Part shown: piece by piece, positions 19,912 through 32,221 of the stretch
How positions within the stretch are numbered: the first letter of the stretch is position 1
Layout of the letters: each line of letters starts with the position of its first letter
NCBI GenBank assembly: GCA_002900995.3
Contig: CM035308.1
Span: forward strand, 4,363,053 to 4,427,052
Length of the DNA stretch: 64,000 nt
Reading direction: 5' to 3'
Origin: Ganoderma boninense
Taxonomy: Eukaryota; Basidiomycota; Agaricomycetes; Polyporales; Polyporaceae
Program-made: the position numbers and the translations under genes
Notes under the pieces: model-generated
What the model was told of the DNA's origin: nothing
Database searches by the model: none
Seen by the model: only the letters and a program-made list of their open reading frames with translations

Positions 19912-21700
19912 ATGATCATGATCAGTCTTCCAGACGCAGGCCCGCGCTACCTCCTCGACCAGATCCACCACCTCACCCTTCCCCCGCTCGTCGCCCTCGC
20001 CTTCCACCACGTCCTCTCCTTGACCTCCCCGCTCCTCTCCCTCTATCTGCGGAACCTCGCCTTCGCTCTCTCTTGGCCCTTACCGTCATCGTCCTTGCCC
20101 AATGGCACGCGTGGTCGAGCAAGTGAGACGCAGCCTCACAGGGCACCGTCGTGCGGGAGGAGATCGAGTGTAGGCTACTGGGGAGCATCGACACCCTCAT
20201 GAACAGGTTCGAGAATGATCAATCGTTGTACATCGGTGAGTCCCCTCCCTTTCTGGCTCAGCCTGTCGTCGTTCCAAGTCGCTGGAGGATCCAAGTCTCC
20301 GTATGTCCGAGCCATGGAACTATGGGAAGTAGTGCGGGTTCGGATGCGCACGGGAAGGCTTGGGCGAGCATGGTACGATGCGTGACAGAAACCGAAGGAA
20401 AAATCGTTATCGATCCTAGCCACGAATCTGTTCAGCAGCACTGAGAAGCGACAACTTCGGGCTCATGTTCGAGGACAGGGTGCGTACTGCTTACTTGCCG
20501 GTGTTACCGCTGCGCATGAGATCATCCGAGTGCCGCCGCTGTCCCCTCGCTGGGCTCAGATCTCAACGTTCAACTCCGGTCGCCGCTCGCGGGAGGGCGG
20601 GATCGGGCGTGGAGCGACTCTCGAAGCGTCGAGCGTGGACCACGAGGCTGGCCGCCTCGGCTATGATGCTGAGATTCACATGCGGGCCTGCACCTCTGAA
20701 GGTGCGTCAGTACTCTATCCCACCTGAGCGCGGTTTGGTTGCTGGGGAGCGAGCACGGTGCGTAGACGATCCTTGCGACGGACTTCAACGACTACGCGAA
20801 AGCTGGGCCGATCCGTCCATCTTTGCTCAGGATTCAGATGAGGGACCGACTGACCATGATTGCGCGCCGCGCGCGCAGTCCCCTTACGGCATGAGCAGCT
20901 GAAAACTACTCGGTTCGGGCGTGTCTAACTTGGATGTCTTCGAGATGACTTGTAGTGGGCTGGGTTGACTGTACTTGGCTGCGCGCGAAGGCGACATGTG
21001 GAAGTCCATGGCGCGCACCCGCACTTACCTCCAGCTGGGGCCTAAGGACGACGGAGACTGGCGCATGAAATCACGAATCATGAACCAGGTTTCGCCGGAC
21101 GATCCGGCGCCGGCCCTTCTTCAACAAGGCCCGGACCAAGCGCTTAGACTGGTATGTCAAAACACTCTCCGAATGCCTCCTTTCCTCTCAGAGCCAAACC
21201 AAGTCCGGTCGGTGAGCCTGCAGTCACCAGGAGCACGCGCTCGACGAGGTCACCGCGCGCCCCACAGGAAGTCGTCTCGCGCATCACGATGGACTCGGCG
21301 ACCGAGCTCCAGGCTGTTCGGCAAGAAGGTGCGTTCTCTCTACGCGCCCATGTCCGACCTCTCCTCCTTCACATTCCTCGCCTCCGCACGCACGCAGGAC
21401 TCAGGGGTTTCGGCTGCGGTGCACTCGGTAGACCGTTTCGTGCGCTCGTTATTGAAGGGCGCGACGATGCGCGGGCGGTTCCTGCAGTCGTACCCGCTGT
21501 TCGAGTTCTGGGGGAACAAGGCGGGGCGATCTGCACAAGGCCGTTGACCCGACCGTTCGGCAGGCGGTGAGGCGGAAGGTGGGTTCGAAGCGGAAACGCA
21601 TAGGGAACTTGGATATCGATATCGAGGATGTGAGGGGTTCAGATGTCGAGGCTCTGCTCGAGTCTTTGGTCAAGTTCATGAATGGTATGCTCACGAGCTC
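19912..21700 (+). pseudogene. CYP63-like cytochrome P450 pseudogene 1
   Basis: A hydrophobic N-terminal anchor (LLDQIHHLTLPPLVALAFHH) is followed by PGSIDTLMNRF-like sequence, IVIDPSH, GDMWKSMARTRT (like the WKFHR region), ITMDSATEL, GKKVRSL, GRFLQSYPLFEFWGNK and a stretch to about 21,700. This order matches fungal CYP63-type P450s from the anchor to about helix H. The I-helix AGxDTT, ExxR and heme-Cys parts are absent, and frames change often. Similar fragments lie at 32.2 and 48.3 kb, each after an NDUFV1 fragment. Confidence 0.6.
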
Positions 21701-22345
21701 AGGCTGGCGGATCCGGAAGTGGCTTCCGGGCGTGAAAATCTGAACGTGACGTTGTTGGAGTTAGGGTGACGATCTCGCTCTCCCAGGTGCCGTGGATTTC
21801 GCCGGCGAAGCACTCGAGCAAGATGTGGGAGCCATGAGTCTGCCGCGAAGCACGGGCTTGTGTATCTTCGACCGTCTTTGCTGCATCATTGCCACGCAGA
21901 CAGATGTCCTATTAGGCGTGCCAGAACCGTGTTGTCCTCCGCTGGGGCCACCATCTCGCGCGCGACCATGTCGCCTTCGTCAGCCTCGCCTAGGCTCGCG
22001 CTTGCAGGCGGGCATGGGCGTTCTCATCCTCCTGTACCAGTGCACACGCCGGCCAGGTCATCGATCATCCTCGAACTTGCGCGAGCTGCAAGGCGGCGGA
22101 AGACACATTATATGGTTAGTACATGATTCTAACGCGGACGAGTGTTTGACACGAGCCAGCGGCGCGCTGCAGACTCATGCAGAGGGGAGGTGGATGAGAC
22201 AGAATCTCCTCCGGGCACCAATAGCTAGATCCTCCGTGCTAATCTGGTGTTCGTAGCCCGAGCATATGAGAAGCGTGCTGGCGATTCGAGGCATCACGGA
22301 AGACGTTCGAGCTCGGATTGAATGTGAGAGCACACCGCGGAACCT
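21701..22345. other. No gene recognised (21.7-22.3 kb)
   Basis: Possibly further P450 debris; no motif I can defend. Ends at the 3' end of kinase copy I-5. Confidence 0.35.
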
Positions 22346-23464
22346 CTATTTCCTTGAAAACGCCCGAGTGAGAAGATGGCGCGCGGATCCGAACCCTCTG
22401 CCAAAAAACTCCAAAACGCGGACCAACCAGCACAGTATGGTAAGGACTCGGCGAGCTCTTCTCGCCGTCGGACGACAGTCACAGACCGACGCGCACCCGC
22501 GCTCGTCGCCCACTAGCCACTGCGCGTACCGGCTAGGGAGCCAGGGGTGTTTGTGTTTGTTGGGAGAACAGTGCTGCGTGGTTCCGTCAGACACCTGTTC
22601 TTGCTTTAGTAGCAGTCGTGCGTGGCACGCACCTGCAAGATATGCTGCATGAGCATGCCGGCAGAGTAGACGTCGAACGAGTACGGATCGTGCGCAGTCA
22701 CGCCTTCGGGCTTCTCCACCTGGCTCGGAGGCAGGGACGATCGGAGGCTGGCGGCCTGGTCCGAGGGCGAGTTGTCGAGAGGTGTGGAAGTCGATGAAGT
22801 ATACCTTGTTTGCGACTAGTCGGCGATCGGTTGTGGCTTGTCTGGGGAGCGCATACACGGCGTTGTCGAGACAAATGTCCTGTCGAGGAGTTGGGGTTGT
22901 AGTCAACAGATAAGCCACAGCCGCATGGCACACTCACCAGATGCGAGATGTGCAGCTTGTGCATATATTCGACGCCCTGCGCTCGTGCTGTCATCAGTCA
23001 CGGTCCGTACGGGTTCACGATCTAGAGATCGGAGGACGTACCTCGATGATCTGATGAAAGATATCTAGTATAGAGCTATTGGGGAGATTTCGGTAGTCCA
23101 GCATGTCGAGAGGTCCAGCGAATGGCATAACGAGCAGGCGCGGCTCAGAGGGGATGATCTCGGCGGGTAGACCATGATTCGGAGAGGACGGATGGTGCTG
23201 CAAGCGCTCTGAGATGGCGCCTTCCTCCGTATCGGGGTCGAGTACTTTGACCACGTATTGTGGGATGGGGCTTCCGCGCGGCCGCGCTGTGTAGTAAACG
23301 TTTCCGTACTGACAAGCGATTGGTTATAGAGCAGGTCGCGGTCGAAGAGGAGCCACTTGGCAGGTCGAACTCACTGGCTTGATTCCTTGATAAAGTACGA
23401 TGCCCCTTGCGCGTAAGTCGGGGTGGTCTCTCAACCAGTCTGGAACATCGAAAGATGAAGGCAT
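22346..23464 (-). pseudogene. Kinase-like copy I-5, one frameshift, DFG changed to DFH
   Basis: Exon 1 (23,375-23,464) encodes PDWLRDHPDLRARG. Later exons give VVKVLDPDT, SEPRLLVMPFAGP, MHKLHISHL, DICLDN, YFIDFHTSR and the Cys-rich GCASVCDCRPTARR. One extra G in a G-run (about 22,734-22,737) shifts the frame just after GPGRQPPIV. Correcting it restores DPYSFDVYSAGM and an open end. DFG reads DFH, so catalysis is doubtful in any case. A single homopolymer indel could be a sequence error, so the pseudogene call is tentative. Confidence 0.6.
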
Positions 23465-24009
23465 AGGTGCTCGACTAATGGGGCGAGAATCGAGGATGAA
23501 AGAGACGGAATTTTGAGTCGAGACGCGTCTTTCCACTCCCACGACGGTTTCCAACATCGACCCTTGCCACCCCAAGTAAACAGGTGCAAACACAAGCATG
23601 TTGGGGCACTGGGGGCGGCCGGGGCCGGGCCATGTAGCGAAGGACGACAACTTACAAGTTATCAGTTCTCGCAGAAAGTCGGTACACGGTTGCAGTGTCC
23701 TGATGTCATGAATCGGAGGAAAATCGAATGTCAAGAGAACTCTGTTGGAATCCGGCGTCTCCCGTACGACGTGTCGGGCGAGCTCGCGCGTGTGCCTGCT
23801 CCGCCTCTGCCCGCCCCCATCCCGCTACCTCCATCCCGCCTCCCCGATTTATTTCATATACTGCTTCGCTCTCCTCACTCGTGCGCTCCGAACGCCTCGT
23901 TTTACTACAAAGCCACAAGGATACAACTAGCGAGTTGTCAAAACAGACAAACGTGACGCCAGCGTCGCACAGTCAGTCACCTCGCGGGATATGTACTACA
24001 GTCGGACAG
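23465..24009. other. No gene recognised (23.5-24.0 kb)
   Basis: Upstream flank of copy I-5 joined to a truncated I-6. I see only duplication debris here. Confidence 0.4.
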
Positions 24010-24301
24010 TCGCAGGGTAAGCTGTGATTCGGAGAGGAAAGGTTGTGCTGCAAGTGCTCGTTGATCGAGCACTCCTCGGTAGCGGGGTCCAGAACTTTAA
24101 TGACATATTGTGGGATAGGGCTACGATACGGCCGCGGCGTGTAGAAGAGCCTCTGGTCCTCAGGAAAGGCAATTAGTACAGCCCGACACCATGGGAAACG
24201 AGGTGAAATGGACAGACTGGGTCCAATGCCTGATGGAGTACGATGCCCCTTGCACGTAAGTCGGGATGGTCTATCAGCCAGTCAGGGACATCGAGAGCCA
24301 T
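24010..24301 (-). pseudogene. Kinase-like copy I-6, truncated N-terminal fragment
   Basis: Exon 1 (24,218-24,301, LDVPDWLIDHPDLRARG) and the first half of exon 2 (RPYRSPIPQYVIKVLDPA, SSPNHSLPC) are present. Homology ends at about 24,010, inside the CEI codons, where unrelated sequence begins. Closest to I-2. No catalytic loop remains. Confidence 0.75.
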
Positions 24302-25552
24302 AATTAAGAGACTGGGCAAGGCAAGGGCGAGCGTTGAATTCGTCGTCTGCCGCCCATTGTAAATATGTGCAAATAAATGCCAGACGGCTGCCACACTTGC
24401 ACTCCGACGTGCGTCGTGCGCAAAGGCGTAAGATACCATTATGTGGGACTTGAAAATAGGCTCATCCATCATCGCTCTCCGTCTGATATTGGGGATGCTC
24501 GAACTCGATCTCTTACTGCTAGTAGCGGCCCGACATCGTGAGGCTCAAGTGACTGCCAGTGGTTCGACGCCGCCCACCGTAGCTATAGAGGAGGTATGTC
24601 AGCGGTGGCGCCGACTTGCACGTCTCCTTGTACAATATTACCAAAATATTTACGAGCCAGGACTTCAAACTCTAGCATCCAGCCGATGCACTCGATGTTC
24701 CACGGGCAACTTTCCGACCTGATTCCTTGCCAGCCCGCCACTCAGTACTCAGTACTAAGTGGCGTCCGGGAGCTTGGCATCCATGTCCTCCGAGCCCGTG
24801 TCCGAGTCTGGCTCCTTCGAGTTGACGAGCATGGCAGAGGCCATGCGGCATTTATGTCGAAGTGAGGTTTATCCTAGCATCCCTCCGCCGTACCGTAAGT
24901 ATGCGAATCGCCATGGAATCTATTGTTGGTGCTGTCGGTGTCATGTTGTCACTTCTTGCCAGTGCGCGGACCCGATACCATCCGATAACGAGCATGAGTC
25001 AAGAGTCTCCCTTTTGGAGGAACATGTCTTCTGGACAAAATCAAATCCCGGGATGGTGAGAGGCACCCATCATTGCATCCCCGCACGACGCAGACTACTC
25101 CAAGAACAAGCAGCGACCCCAGTGAAACCCTCGATAAAACATGCATGCGCATCCAACAATGGACGGTCTATTCGAGTCCGGTCCTGATAACGTGAATGCA
25201 CCAGGCTCGCGGCTTCATGTATGCTAGCGCTCTATCATCAGTGTCACCTGGATGCGGGGCCTCGGTTCTTTCGTCGAACGCGTGGACTTTTCTGACATTC
25301 GGCGTCGCACTAGCACTATTGCAGTATTCTTTGTTTTACGACTCGGGCACCAGCCTGGACATATGTTCTAGACTTTAGTACCGCGGTGCCACTAACGATG
25401 CGTTGGGATCCGAGTCCTCCGGCCGCCTGCGGGACAGTGTTGGGTAATAAGTGACCTTGAGCCTGGAATAGGATGCCCCACGCAGGCATGGGACTCCGAT
25501 CATAAACCGAAAACGTCTCTGACACGTACGCTACCCATTTCCAGCGCGAGAG
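24302..25552. other. No gene recognised (24.3-25.55 kb)
   Basis: Part of this (about 25,049-25,190) resembles 33,790-33,920. Both lie upstream of a small-protein gene, so they look like duplicated 5' flank. A 142-codon frame at 24,759-25,187 has no paralogue support. Confidence 0.45.
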
Positions 25553-25560
25553 TATTTATA
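25553..25560 (+). promoter_or_regulatory. TATA box of small-protein gene B1-1
   Basis: TATTTATA about 170 bp before the start codon. The paralogue at 34.4 kb has TATAAGTA at a matching distance. Confidence 0.5.
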
Positions 25561-25725
25561 AGGCGCGGAGATGATATGCGCCCGAGCCTCCAGGCCATCC
25601 CGAACACTCATCCTGATAACATCGACAGGCCGTCGCTATCGAGGTGCGCCTCTACGGTTCCTTCGCTGCCGCTGTCCTTACTCATAACCCGAATTCTCTC
25701 CCTGGTCAGCCCTCTGTCCAGCATA

Positions 25726-26109
25726 ATGGCGGACTGGCAAACCCCACAGCCTCCCCCACCTGAACCTGACCGCCGTCCAGCGCTTTGGCACTTGTGGGGC
25801 TTGGCAAACCACATACACCCCAGTTTCTTTACACCGACCTTCGACAATGGGAAGCCGGTACCTCTGCCTGTGCAGTTCGGAAATCTGGCCTTGAAGGTGA
25901 CGAAGAAGACGTCCTCTTCATACGCCAGACCGCCCTGCATCACCTACTATATCGACCTTAGTTCACTGACCCCGGAAGTCAATGACGTGCTCGCGTACGT
26001 CCTCTATCCCAAGGAAGACGATATCCCAGCAAATCGGGAAGCCTTCAAGCGCTGCCTGGCAGAAATGGCCCAGGACTCAAAAACCTTTATGGCTGAGAGT
26101 CGTGCTTGA
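25726..26109 (+). CDS. Small protein of the kinase cluster, family B1 (copy B1-1)
   Basis: About 127 aa. A Pro-rich N-terminus, RPALWHLWGL, VQFGNLALKVTKK, ITYYIDLSSLTP, then an acidic-charged segment YPKEDDIPANREAFKRCL. It aligns throughout with B1-2 at 34.4 kb (PALWHLWRL, IIYSIYLGPLTP, AFMRCLVDFA), and the stop falls at the same place. No known family recognised; mixed strand/helix look, no signal peptide or membrane helix. An in-frame ATG lies 50 codons upstream but is close to the TATA box, so the downstream start is preferred. Convergent with kinase III-1, stop to stop 208 bp. A conserved frame (VVHYARFVLNF) follows at about 26,200-26,290 and may be another exon. Confidence 0.6.
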   Translation: MADWQTPQPPPPEPDRRPALWHLWGLANHIHPSFFTPTFDNGKPVPLPVQFGNLALKVTKKTSSSYARPPCITYYIDLSSLTPEVNDVLAYVLYPKEDDIPANREAFKRCLAEMAQDSKTFMAESRA

Positions 26110-26316
26110 TTATGATTGTGTGCAGTGGGAGGTACCGGTACGTCCAGTGCATACGCTTCGAGCTTCAGCGATTGAACGGACCTCTTTAAGGTTGTGACCG
26201 ACTAGATCGAAGAGTGGACTTGGTCCAAACATCTCTCAAGGAGAAGAAGCAGCTGCGAGTTGTCCATTATGCACGATTTGTACTAAATTTCATGATACGA
26301 ATGAACGACGTGTACA

Positions 26317-27485
26317 TTAGTCGTGTCGTGTACCACGCGTGAGGAGAGTTCTGAAAACGGTCGTCGGATACGTCACTACTGCGGTGAGGAGCTCTGCTGC
26401 GCGCACAATCCATCGGACGATCACAAGCACCTTGCGCGCCCTGGTGACACTCGGACGACAACGGCACACGGACGTACATCCGACCTCGTGTCCTTTGAGC
26501 CACTCCGCAAACAGAAGGGGTATCCGAGGGGTCGAGCCGGGTGGCTCAAATACGAATGCAGTCTAGATGCCCAGCGGCGCGTGCGTCAGTCAGTAGTAAG
26601 CCCTGGATACGTCTTCCAACGACTCTTACCTCAGTCATAATTTCGAGCGTCCATCCGAGGCAGTGTACGTCCCAGGAGAACGGATCGAATGCCTTCATCT
26701 CCAACGGAGGGTTGACGTGAGTGTCCGGCAGCGGGACAGCGGTTTGAACACCAGGGCCGTGTTCGAACTGCCGACAGCTCTCGAAATCGATGAGGTACAC
26801 CCGTCCTGGCGTCAGCCGGCAATCGCGTTCAGCATCCTCGGCCGTTGCAGCGACAACGTTGGCTGTAAATAGGTCCTAGGCGCACACGCATCAGAGCAGT
26901 GGATCCGGCTCGAGAAATGAACATACCATGTGAGCTATGTGCAAGCGATGCATGTGTTCGACACCCTACTGTGGCGTCAGCGGTGCCGCGCGGAATGGCA
27001 GCGAGGATCACACCTCGAGGATCTGATCGAAGACGGCGAGGATGGTGCTGGCACTGCAAGGGCAGGATTTTTCTATGTCGCTGACATACGGCATGACCAC
27101 CAAGGGACGTTCACACCGAATGAGGTAGTGGGGGATGGTGTGGTCGGCCGGAGAATCGGAATGTTGGTCGAGCAGGTCGTAAATTTCGAGCTCCGGTCTG
27201 GAGGAATCGATGGCCTTGACGACATAGAGGGGCCCTTCCGGATGCCGCTCTGTCATATATACTGTGAACTAAACCGATCTGATGTGAACGTAGTGAATAT
27301 TTGGGTGGTCGAGCAGTACTTACCGGCTGCAACGGCCTGTGCAGCGTGATTCCCCGCTTGAGAAGCTCGGGATGGATGAGGAGCCAGTCTGGTATTTTAC
27401 TCATGATGGGCTCGGGTTTGGGGAATGAAGCAGTGGTAATCCACTCGTCAAAGGTGAGAGGGGGAGGGTCGGTCATGGTGGCCAT
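26317..27485 (-). CDS. Protein kinase-like protein, subfamily III (copy III-1), intact
   Basis: Exons 27,324-27,485, 27,014-27,268, 26,927-26,965, 26,630-26,875 and 26,317-26,562 join in frame to 315 aa. Landmarks: [23 protein letters not shown], Lys in YVVKAID, LVVMPYV hinge, MHRLHIAHM, catalytic [15 protein letters not shown] (DFG changed to DFE), [11 protein letters not shown] and [14 protein letters not shown]. The longer N-terminus (about 30 extra residues before IPDWLL) is typical of this subfamily. Start chosen at an ACC ATG GCC context. It faces an NDUFV1 fragment 212 bp away and is convergent with small-protein gene B1-1. Confidence 0.78.
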
Positions 27486-27697
27486 GGTCGAAGGATGGTT
27501 CGGGTCGGCGCGTTGCCGCCAGACCTTGCCATGAACAAGAATAAGCGCGTAAAGGCACGAGGTGCCGGTGGCCCTCGGCACTGTCCGGGGGCTCGGTGGA
27601 GCTATGTACAACCCGATAGCGCAGTGCAGGCCTCCGAGTCCCGGGGCGAGGCCAGCGTCGAGGAACAACCCTTCATCGAGCACCAACGTTCACGACA

Positions 27698-28330
27698 ATG
27701 CTCACTAGGCCTTCGGGGCAGGTGACCGGTATGTATATCACTCGAAACATGAATCCTTTAGCTGTAGTATCATGTTGCCAATGGCTCATATCTAGACTGT
27801 TCTCAGGCTCTACCACTCGTATAGCACGGTCATTTCGGTGTCACAGCCAAGGTGCTTCCGTGTCGTCAGTCATGGTGAATGAGACCCCTGTGTTAACCGT
27901 CTTTACAGCGGGTTGAATGACAAGGTCCTCATCTTCACCAACGCGTACTGCAGACAAGACCATGGTATCGAGGGCGTTCAGGTGCGTACTTAGCTTGTCA
28001 TCCGTCAAAGTTGCAGTTCCCAACTGAGCGAGCCTCTCAGTCTCCCAGCGACTGACACGAACCCATGGCGATCTTTCTCAAGGACGACTCTTGGACAATT
28101 CGGACCATAAAAGACTCTGGACTTCGCAGGCATGGAGATGATGAGTGGTTTGAAGTGAAGTCGAATTGGGAGAAGGACCCTCGGTGCGTTATCCAGTTCT
28201 GCCCCCGTCCATTTTCCAACCCGCTCTATCACAGTCCTCGCTACCTTGTTGTCAACGCTGACGAGTGCGAGACTGGAACCTGCAAAGACCGTGAAATCAT
28301 GTGCGGCGGCCCCCACAAACTCGTCGAGGT
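27698..28330 (+). pseudogene. NDUFV1 5' fragment 3 (pseudogene)
   Basis: ATG-containing exon 1 relic, then the exon 2 end (ATCTTCACCAACGCGTACTG), exon 3 ([21 protein letters not shown] before a GGTGCGT donor) and the start of exon 4 ([24 protein letters not shown]), stopping at about 28,330. Frames are broken and the GRGGAGF loop reads [10 protein letters not shown]. The donor before PRYLVV is kept, and the codons before it are in the frame the intact gene needs. Confidence 0.75.
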
Positions 28331-28380
28331 GCGTACATCCGCGGTACCAAGCACCATTGCTCGATTGACACATATCCCTG

Positions 28381-29552
28381 TCACTCGTGCCACCGGGGAC
28401 GCGTTTTGGGAGTCCTGAAAAAGGTCATGGGATATGTAACTACTGCGTGGAGAAGCTCAGCCACGACCACAAGAGAGCGGACGATTGCGAGCACCTGGCG
28501 TGCCCTTGTGACAGTAGGACGACACCGACACACTGACGTGCATCCGATCTCTTTGCCCTTGAGCCATCTAGCAAACAGGTGAGGTATCCACGGCATCCCG
28601 TCCGGGTTGAAGGTGAACGTGTCCTAGGTGCCAGTGAAGCGCGCTCGTCAGCAGCGACGTTTGTCAAGCCTTCCGAGTAGTCCTACCTGCGTTACGGCCT
28701 CGAGCGTTCTTCCTAGACAGTGGACATCCCACGAGAACGGATCAAATGATTTCATCTGCAGCGGTGGAGCGACATGGGTGCCTGGTAGCGGGACAGCGGT
28801 TTGGACGCCAGGACCGTGCGCGAACTGCTGGCAGCTCTCGAAGTCTATGAGGTACACTCGCCCTGGCTTCAGTCGCGCGTCGCGCATGGCGTCGCGCGCT
28901 GTTGCCGCGACGACATTGTGCGAGAAGATGTCCTAGGGAGACGTGTATCAGACTCGGGGCGATGGACCCAGATTGGAAACGGGCCTACCATGTGGGCGAT
29001 GCGCAAGCGATGCATGTGCTCAACGCCCTGCCAGTCCGGGGTCAGCGCTCAGCAGTGGAACGGGCAAAGCACCAGCGTCACAGACCTCGAGGATCTGATC
29101 AAAGGTGGCAAGGATCGAGCTGGTGTGGTAGGTGCATATTCCGTCTATGGCGCCAGCATATGGCATCACCACCAAGGGACGCTCACATCGGATGATTTCG
29201 TGGGGGATTGTGTGGTCGGTTGGGGAATCCGAGTGTTGGTCGAGCAGGTCGAACATAGCTGCCTCGGGTCTGGTGGGATCGAGGGCCTTGACGACACATA
29301 CGGGCCCTTCTGCATGCCACTCTGTCATGTATACTGTAAACTAAACCGGTCTGGTGTGAATGCAGTTGGCTACTAAACTTATCGTGCAGTACTTACCGGC
29401 TGCAACGGCCTATGCACTGTGATTCCCCGCTTGAGGAGCTCAGGATGGGTGAGGAGCCAGTCGGGTATCTTACTCATGATGGGCTCGGGCTTTGGGAGTG
29501 AGGCAGCAGCATTGAGCAAGTCAAAAAAGGTGGGGGCGGATGGGTCGGTCAT
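28381..29552 (-). CDS. Protein kinase-like protein, subfamily III (copy III-2), intact
   Basis: Exon 1 29,397-29,552, exon 2 29,086-29,340, exon 3 28,989-29,027, then two more exons to a stop at 28,381. Landmarks: [63 protein letters not shown] (DFE), [25 protein letters not shown]. The paralogues start two codons further upstream with ATG; here that codon is ATA, so the start is the next ATG. No small-protein gene lies at its 3' side; NDUFV1 fragment 3 does. Confidence 0.78.
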
Positions 29553-29829
29553 GGTGGCTATCGTCGAAGGTCGGCTCAGAGCGTTTGCCTGAACAACGAT
29601 AAGCACGTAAACACCGTCGGAACTATCCGGCCCGGCGGAGCTACAACTAGTTGGGCCAGGATCTCGCTTCCCTACTGCCCAGGCCTCTCGGGTCGTTCTC
29701 GCGTTTTATTGTCGCAAATATTTGGCGAGGCAATTTATTTACGAACTACATGGATTATTCGCGTAGGAATTGCGATACAATCAAAGGCGCTCCACCTAAC
29801 CACGCATTAACCATCGTCCAGGCTGGTAG

Positions 29830-30932
29830 TCACACCCGCACACTGGCACGGATGAGGGTAGCAAGCTCGAATAGAGCTGTGATCCATTTGAAGGGAGTAA
29901 GCACCAAGATAACAGTCCTAGCAGTGGGACGACAGTGGCAGATGCCAGAGCATCCGCGTTCGTCGCCGATCATCCACCGACAGAGCTTCACCAAGAACCA
30001 CGGTGGAGATGTCGATGAACGGCGGAACGTCTCCTGCGGTATTAATTCCGGCAACAATTAGCTGCTATAGCGGGTTAAAGATGAGAGAGGGGAGACGGAC
30101 CGTCGTCAACCTTTCGAACAGCTTCCCCATGCAGTACACGTCCCACGAGTAAGGATCGAAAGCCTTCATCTGCAAAGGAGGCTCGTATTGTGTCGATGGC
30201 AGCTCGACGGCGTGCTGACGTCCGGGGCCCAACTCCAGTTGCCGGGACCTGTCGAAGTCAATGATGTAGAGTCTCCCAGCCTTCGTTCGTGGATGGGCTC
30301 TCTCGCTCCGATCCAAAGCTACCAGCACGTTACTATAACACAGATCCTGTGTCATTTGTACGACAGTTAATAGGCCTCGCGAGATCTGAGACAGTACGTA
30401 CGATATGTGCAATACGTAGGCTGTGGAGATGATCGACTCCCTGTCGACCGTATGAGCGCAAGTCGCGACGGAAGACGTGTAGAGAGGCGCACCTCCGCGA
30501 TTTGATAAAACACTTTGAGGAGTACCAGTAACCTCTTTAGATAATCCTTTTCTCGACAAACGGGTCTGTCTACGCGGAAGACATGGGGCATGACGAGTAG
30601 GGTGCGGTCAGATCGGATGATCTCGCAGGGGATGACATGATTCCGGCTGGATGTGTCATGTTGGAGGCGGTCGATAATTGCTTCCTCTTCGTTAGCAGGA
30701 TCGAGGACCTTGACAACAAACTGTGGCGGGGTGTGTCCACTGGTGGCGTATACGCTGCCCTGGAAGCGGGTGCGCATATATTAACACGAACTCGAGCTGC
30801 AACGTGAACAACCAGTGAGATACTCACAATATTAAGCGGATGATCCAAGACCAGGTTACGCTTGACGAGCTCCGGGTGCACTTTCAGGGCCTCCGGGACC
30901 TTGAGATGGTCAGGCAATCCATCATTGGACAT
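29830..30932 (-). CDS. Protein kinase-like protein, subfamily II (copy II-c), intact
   Basis: Exon 1 30,828-30,932 (LPDHLKVPEALKVHPEL). Exon 2 carries GSVYATSGHTPP, FVVKVLDP and NEEEAII. The 39-nt exon 3 is LHSLRIAHI. Exon 4 has DLCYSN, YIIDFDRSR (DFD) and DPYSWDVYCMGK; exon 5 has GCSGICHCRPTART and a hydrophobic tail. All junctions are GT-AG and in frame, about 295 aa. The loop Gly (DLCFGN in paralogues) is replaced by Ser. Head-to-head with NDUFV1 fragment 4, 184 bp between start codons. Confidence 0.78.
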
Positions 30933-31036
30933 CGTCGAAGGAGGGGAAACCGACATCCAGCCTGAGTTGAACTTGAAGCGCACAAGGAGTGGGGACCCCG
31001 GTCACTCCGAGAGCGGGAGGGATCCATGACGGGATG

Positions 31037-31058
31037 GTAAACATGACCAAACAACGAT
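31037..31058. promoter_or_regulatory. Shared motif in kinase/NDUFV1 divergent promoter (copy at II-c)
   Basis: Matches GTAAACnnGACCAAACAACG. Same motif and spacing class as at II-b and II-h. Confidence 0.4.
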
Positions 31059-31116
31059 ACCCGTGGTGCGCCATCGTCGTCGTTGAGGACAAGCTCCTTC
31101 GACGACGTTCACAATG

Positions 31117-32200
31117 ATGCTCACCAGACATTGGCGACACGCACCGGTGCGTATCGTATCTCACACGAAACATGAGTTCTTCAGTTGCCATATTGGCTCA
31201 TATCTACACCGCTTTCTGCAGGCATAGCACGGCCATTCCCTCCCAAGCTGCCTCGTCGCTCGTTCACCACGTTTCAAGACTATCCTATTCGTCGTGATAG
31301 CAGCCTGAATACCAGGACCGTATCGTTTTCCAACGCGTGTCTATCAGGAGTGCTCAGACCCGCAAGTGGGCATCCGTCCGACCTTGCGTTCCCTCAGCTC
31401 AACACGCCTCTTCGTCTTCCGCGACCGGCGCAAATCGAAGCTTAAAGGGCGAATCTGGGATACAAGCTGTAGGATTGACGGGAGCGGAGGTGCTGGGTTT
31501 GTGAATGGCTTGAATGAATTGGGAGAGAGTCCCCTGGTGCGTAAACCTGCCCTGCCGCCTTTCGCGTCTCCGACCCGCTCTACTGTAGTCCTCGCTACCT
31601 CGTCGTCAACTCCGATGAGGGTGTGCCTGGAACATGCGAGTACGGCGAAATCATACGTTGCGGCCCCCACAAGCTTGTCGAGGCAGTCTCGTTGCGGGCT
31701 GCGCCACCAAGGCCAGCGTGGCCTACATCTACATCCGTGGCGGGTTCTACCAGCAGGGATCCCATGTCCAGCAGACGATCAACGACGCGTACAAAGCCTG
31801 CTCTCTTCGGCAAGGCCGCCTGCGGCTCCGGCTACTCATTCGATGTCTACCTCATCCGTGACGCAGGTGCACCCACGTTCAGCTCGTCCTCTGTCACCAT
31901 GGAGCTCTGCGGCGTGCGCGGTCGCACCTGCCGCCGTTTGCCACCCTCAAATGCTTGCGCTGTGTGCAGGCGTCGGTGTTCTCGCGGCCTCTATACATCT
32001 GCGGCGAGGAGACCGCGCTCATCGAGTCTCTCGAGGGCAAGCGGGGCAGGCCGCGTCTCAAGCCTCCATTCCCCGCATACATCGGCCTTCTCGGCTGCCC
32101 CACGACTGTTGCGAACGTTGAGACCATCTCGCTCGCCCCTACCCTCTGCAGGTGTCGTGCACCACGGTTCCTCGGCTTGCGGCAGGCGCAAAGCGCTCGT
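31117..32200 (+). pseudogene. NDUFV1 5' fragment 4 (pseudogene)
   Basis: Longer decayed copy covering exons 1-4: PRRSFTTFQD-like start, GGAGFVNGLNELG in place of [33 protein letters not shown], then [32 protein letters not shown], and an end near the TICRRG region. Many frameshifts, and an insertion of about 90 nt after the DVYLxRxAG motif. It is followed directly by P450 pseudogene 2. Confidence 0.8.
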
Positions 32201-32221
32201 CCACAGGGACAGCACGCCTTG

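Noticed and set aside
19648..20202. 184-codon plus-strand gene
   Set aside because: Reads out of frame through the P450 pseudogene anchor region.
24759..25187. 142-codon gene
   Set aside because: Falls in duplicated 5' flank shared with 33.8 kb, where the frame is not kept.
31366..32121. 251-codon plus-strand gene
   Set aside because: Wrong-frame reading of the decayed NDUFV1 fragment 4.
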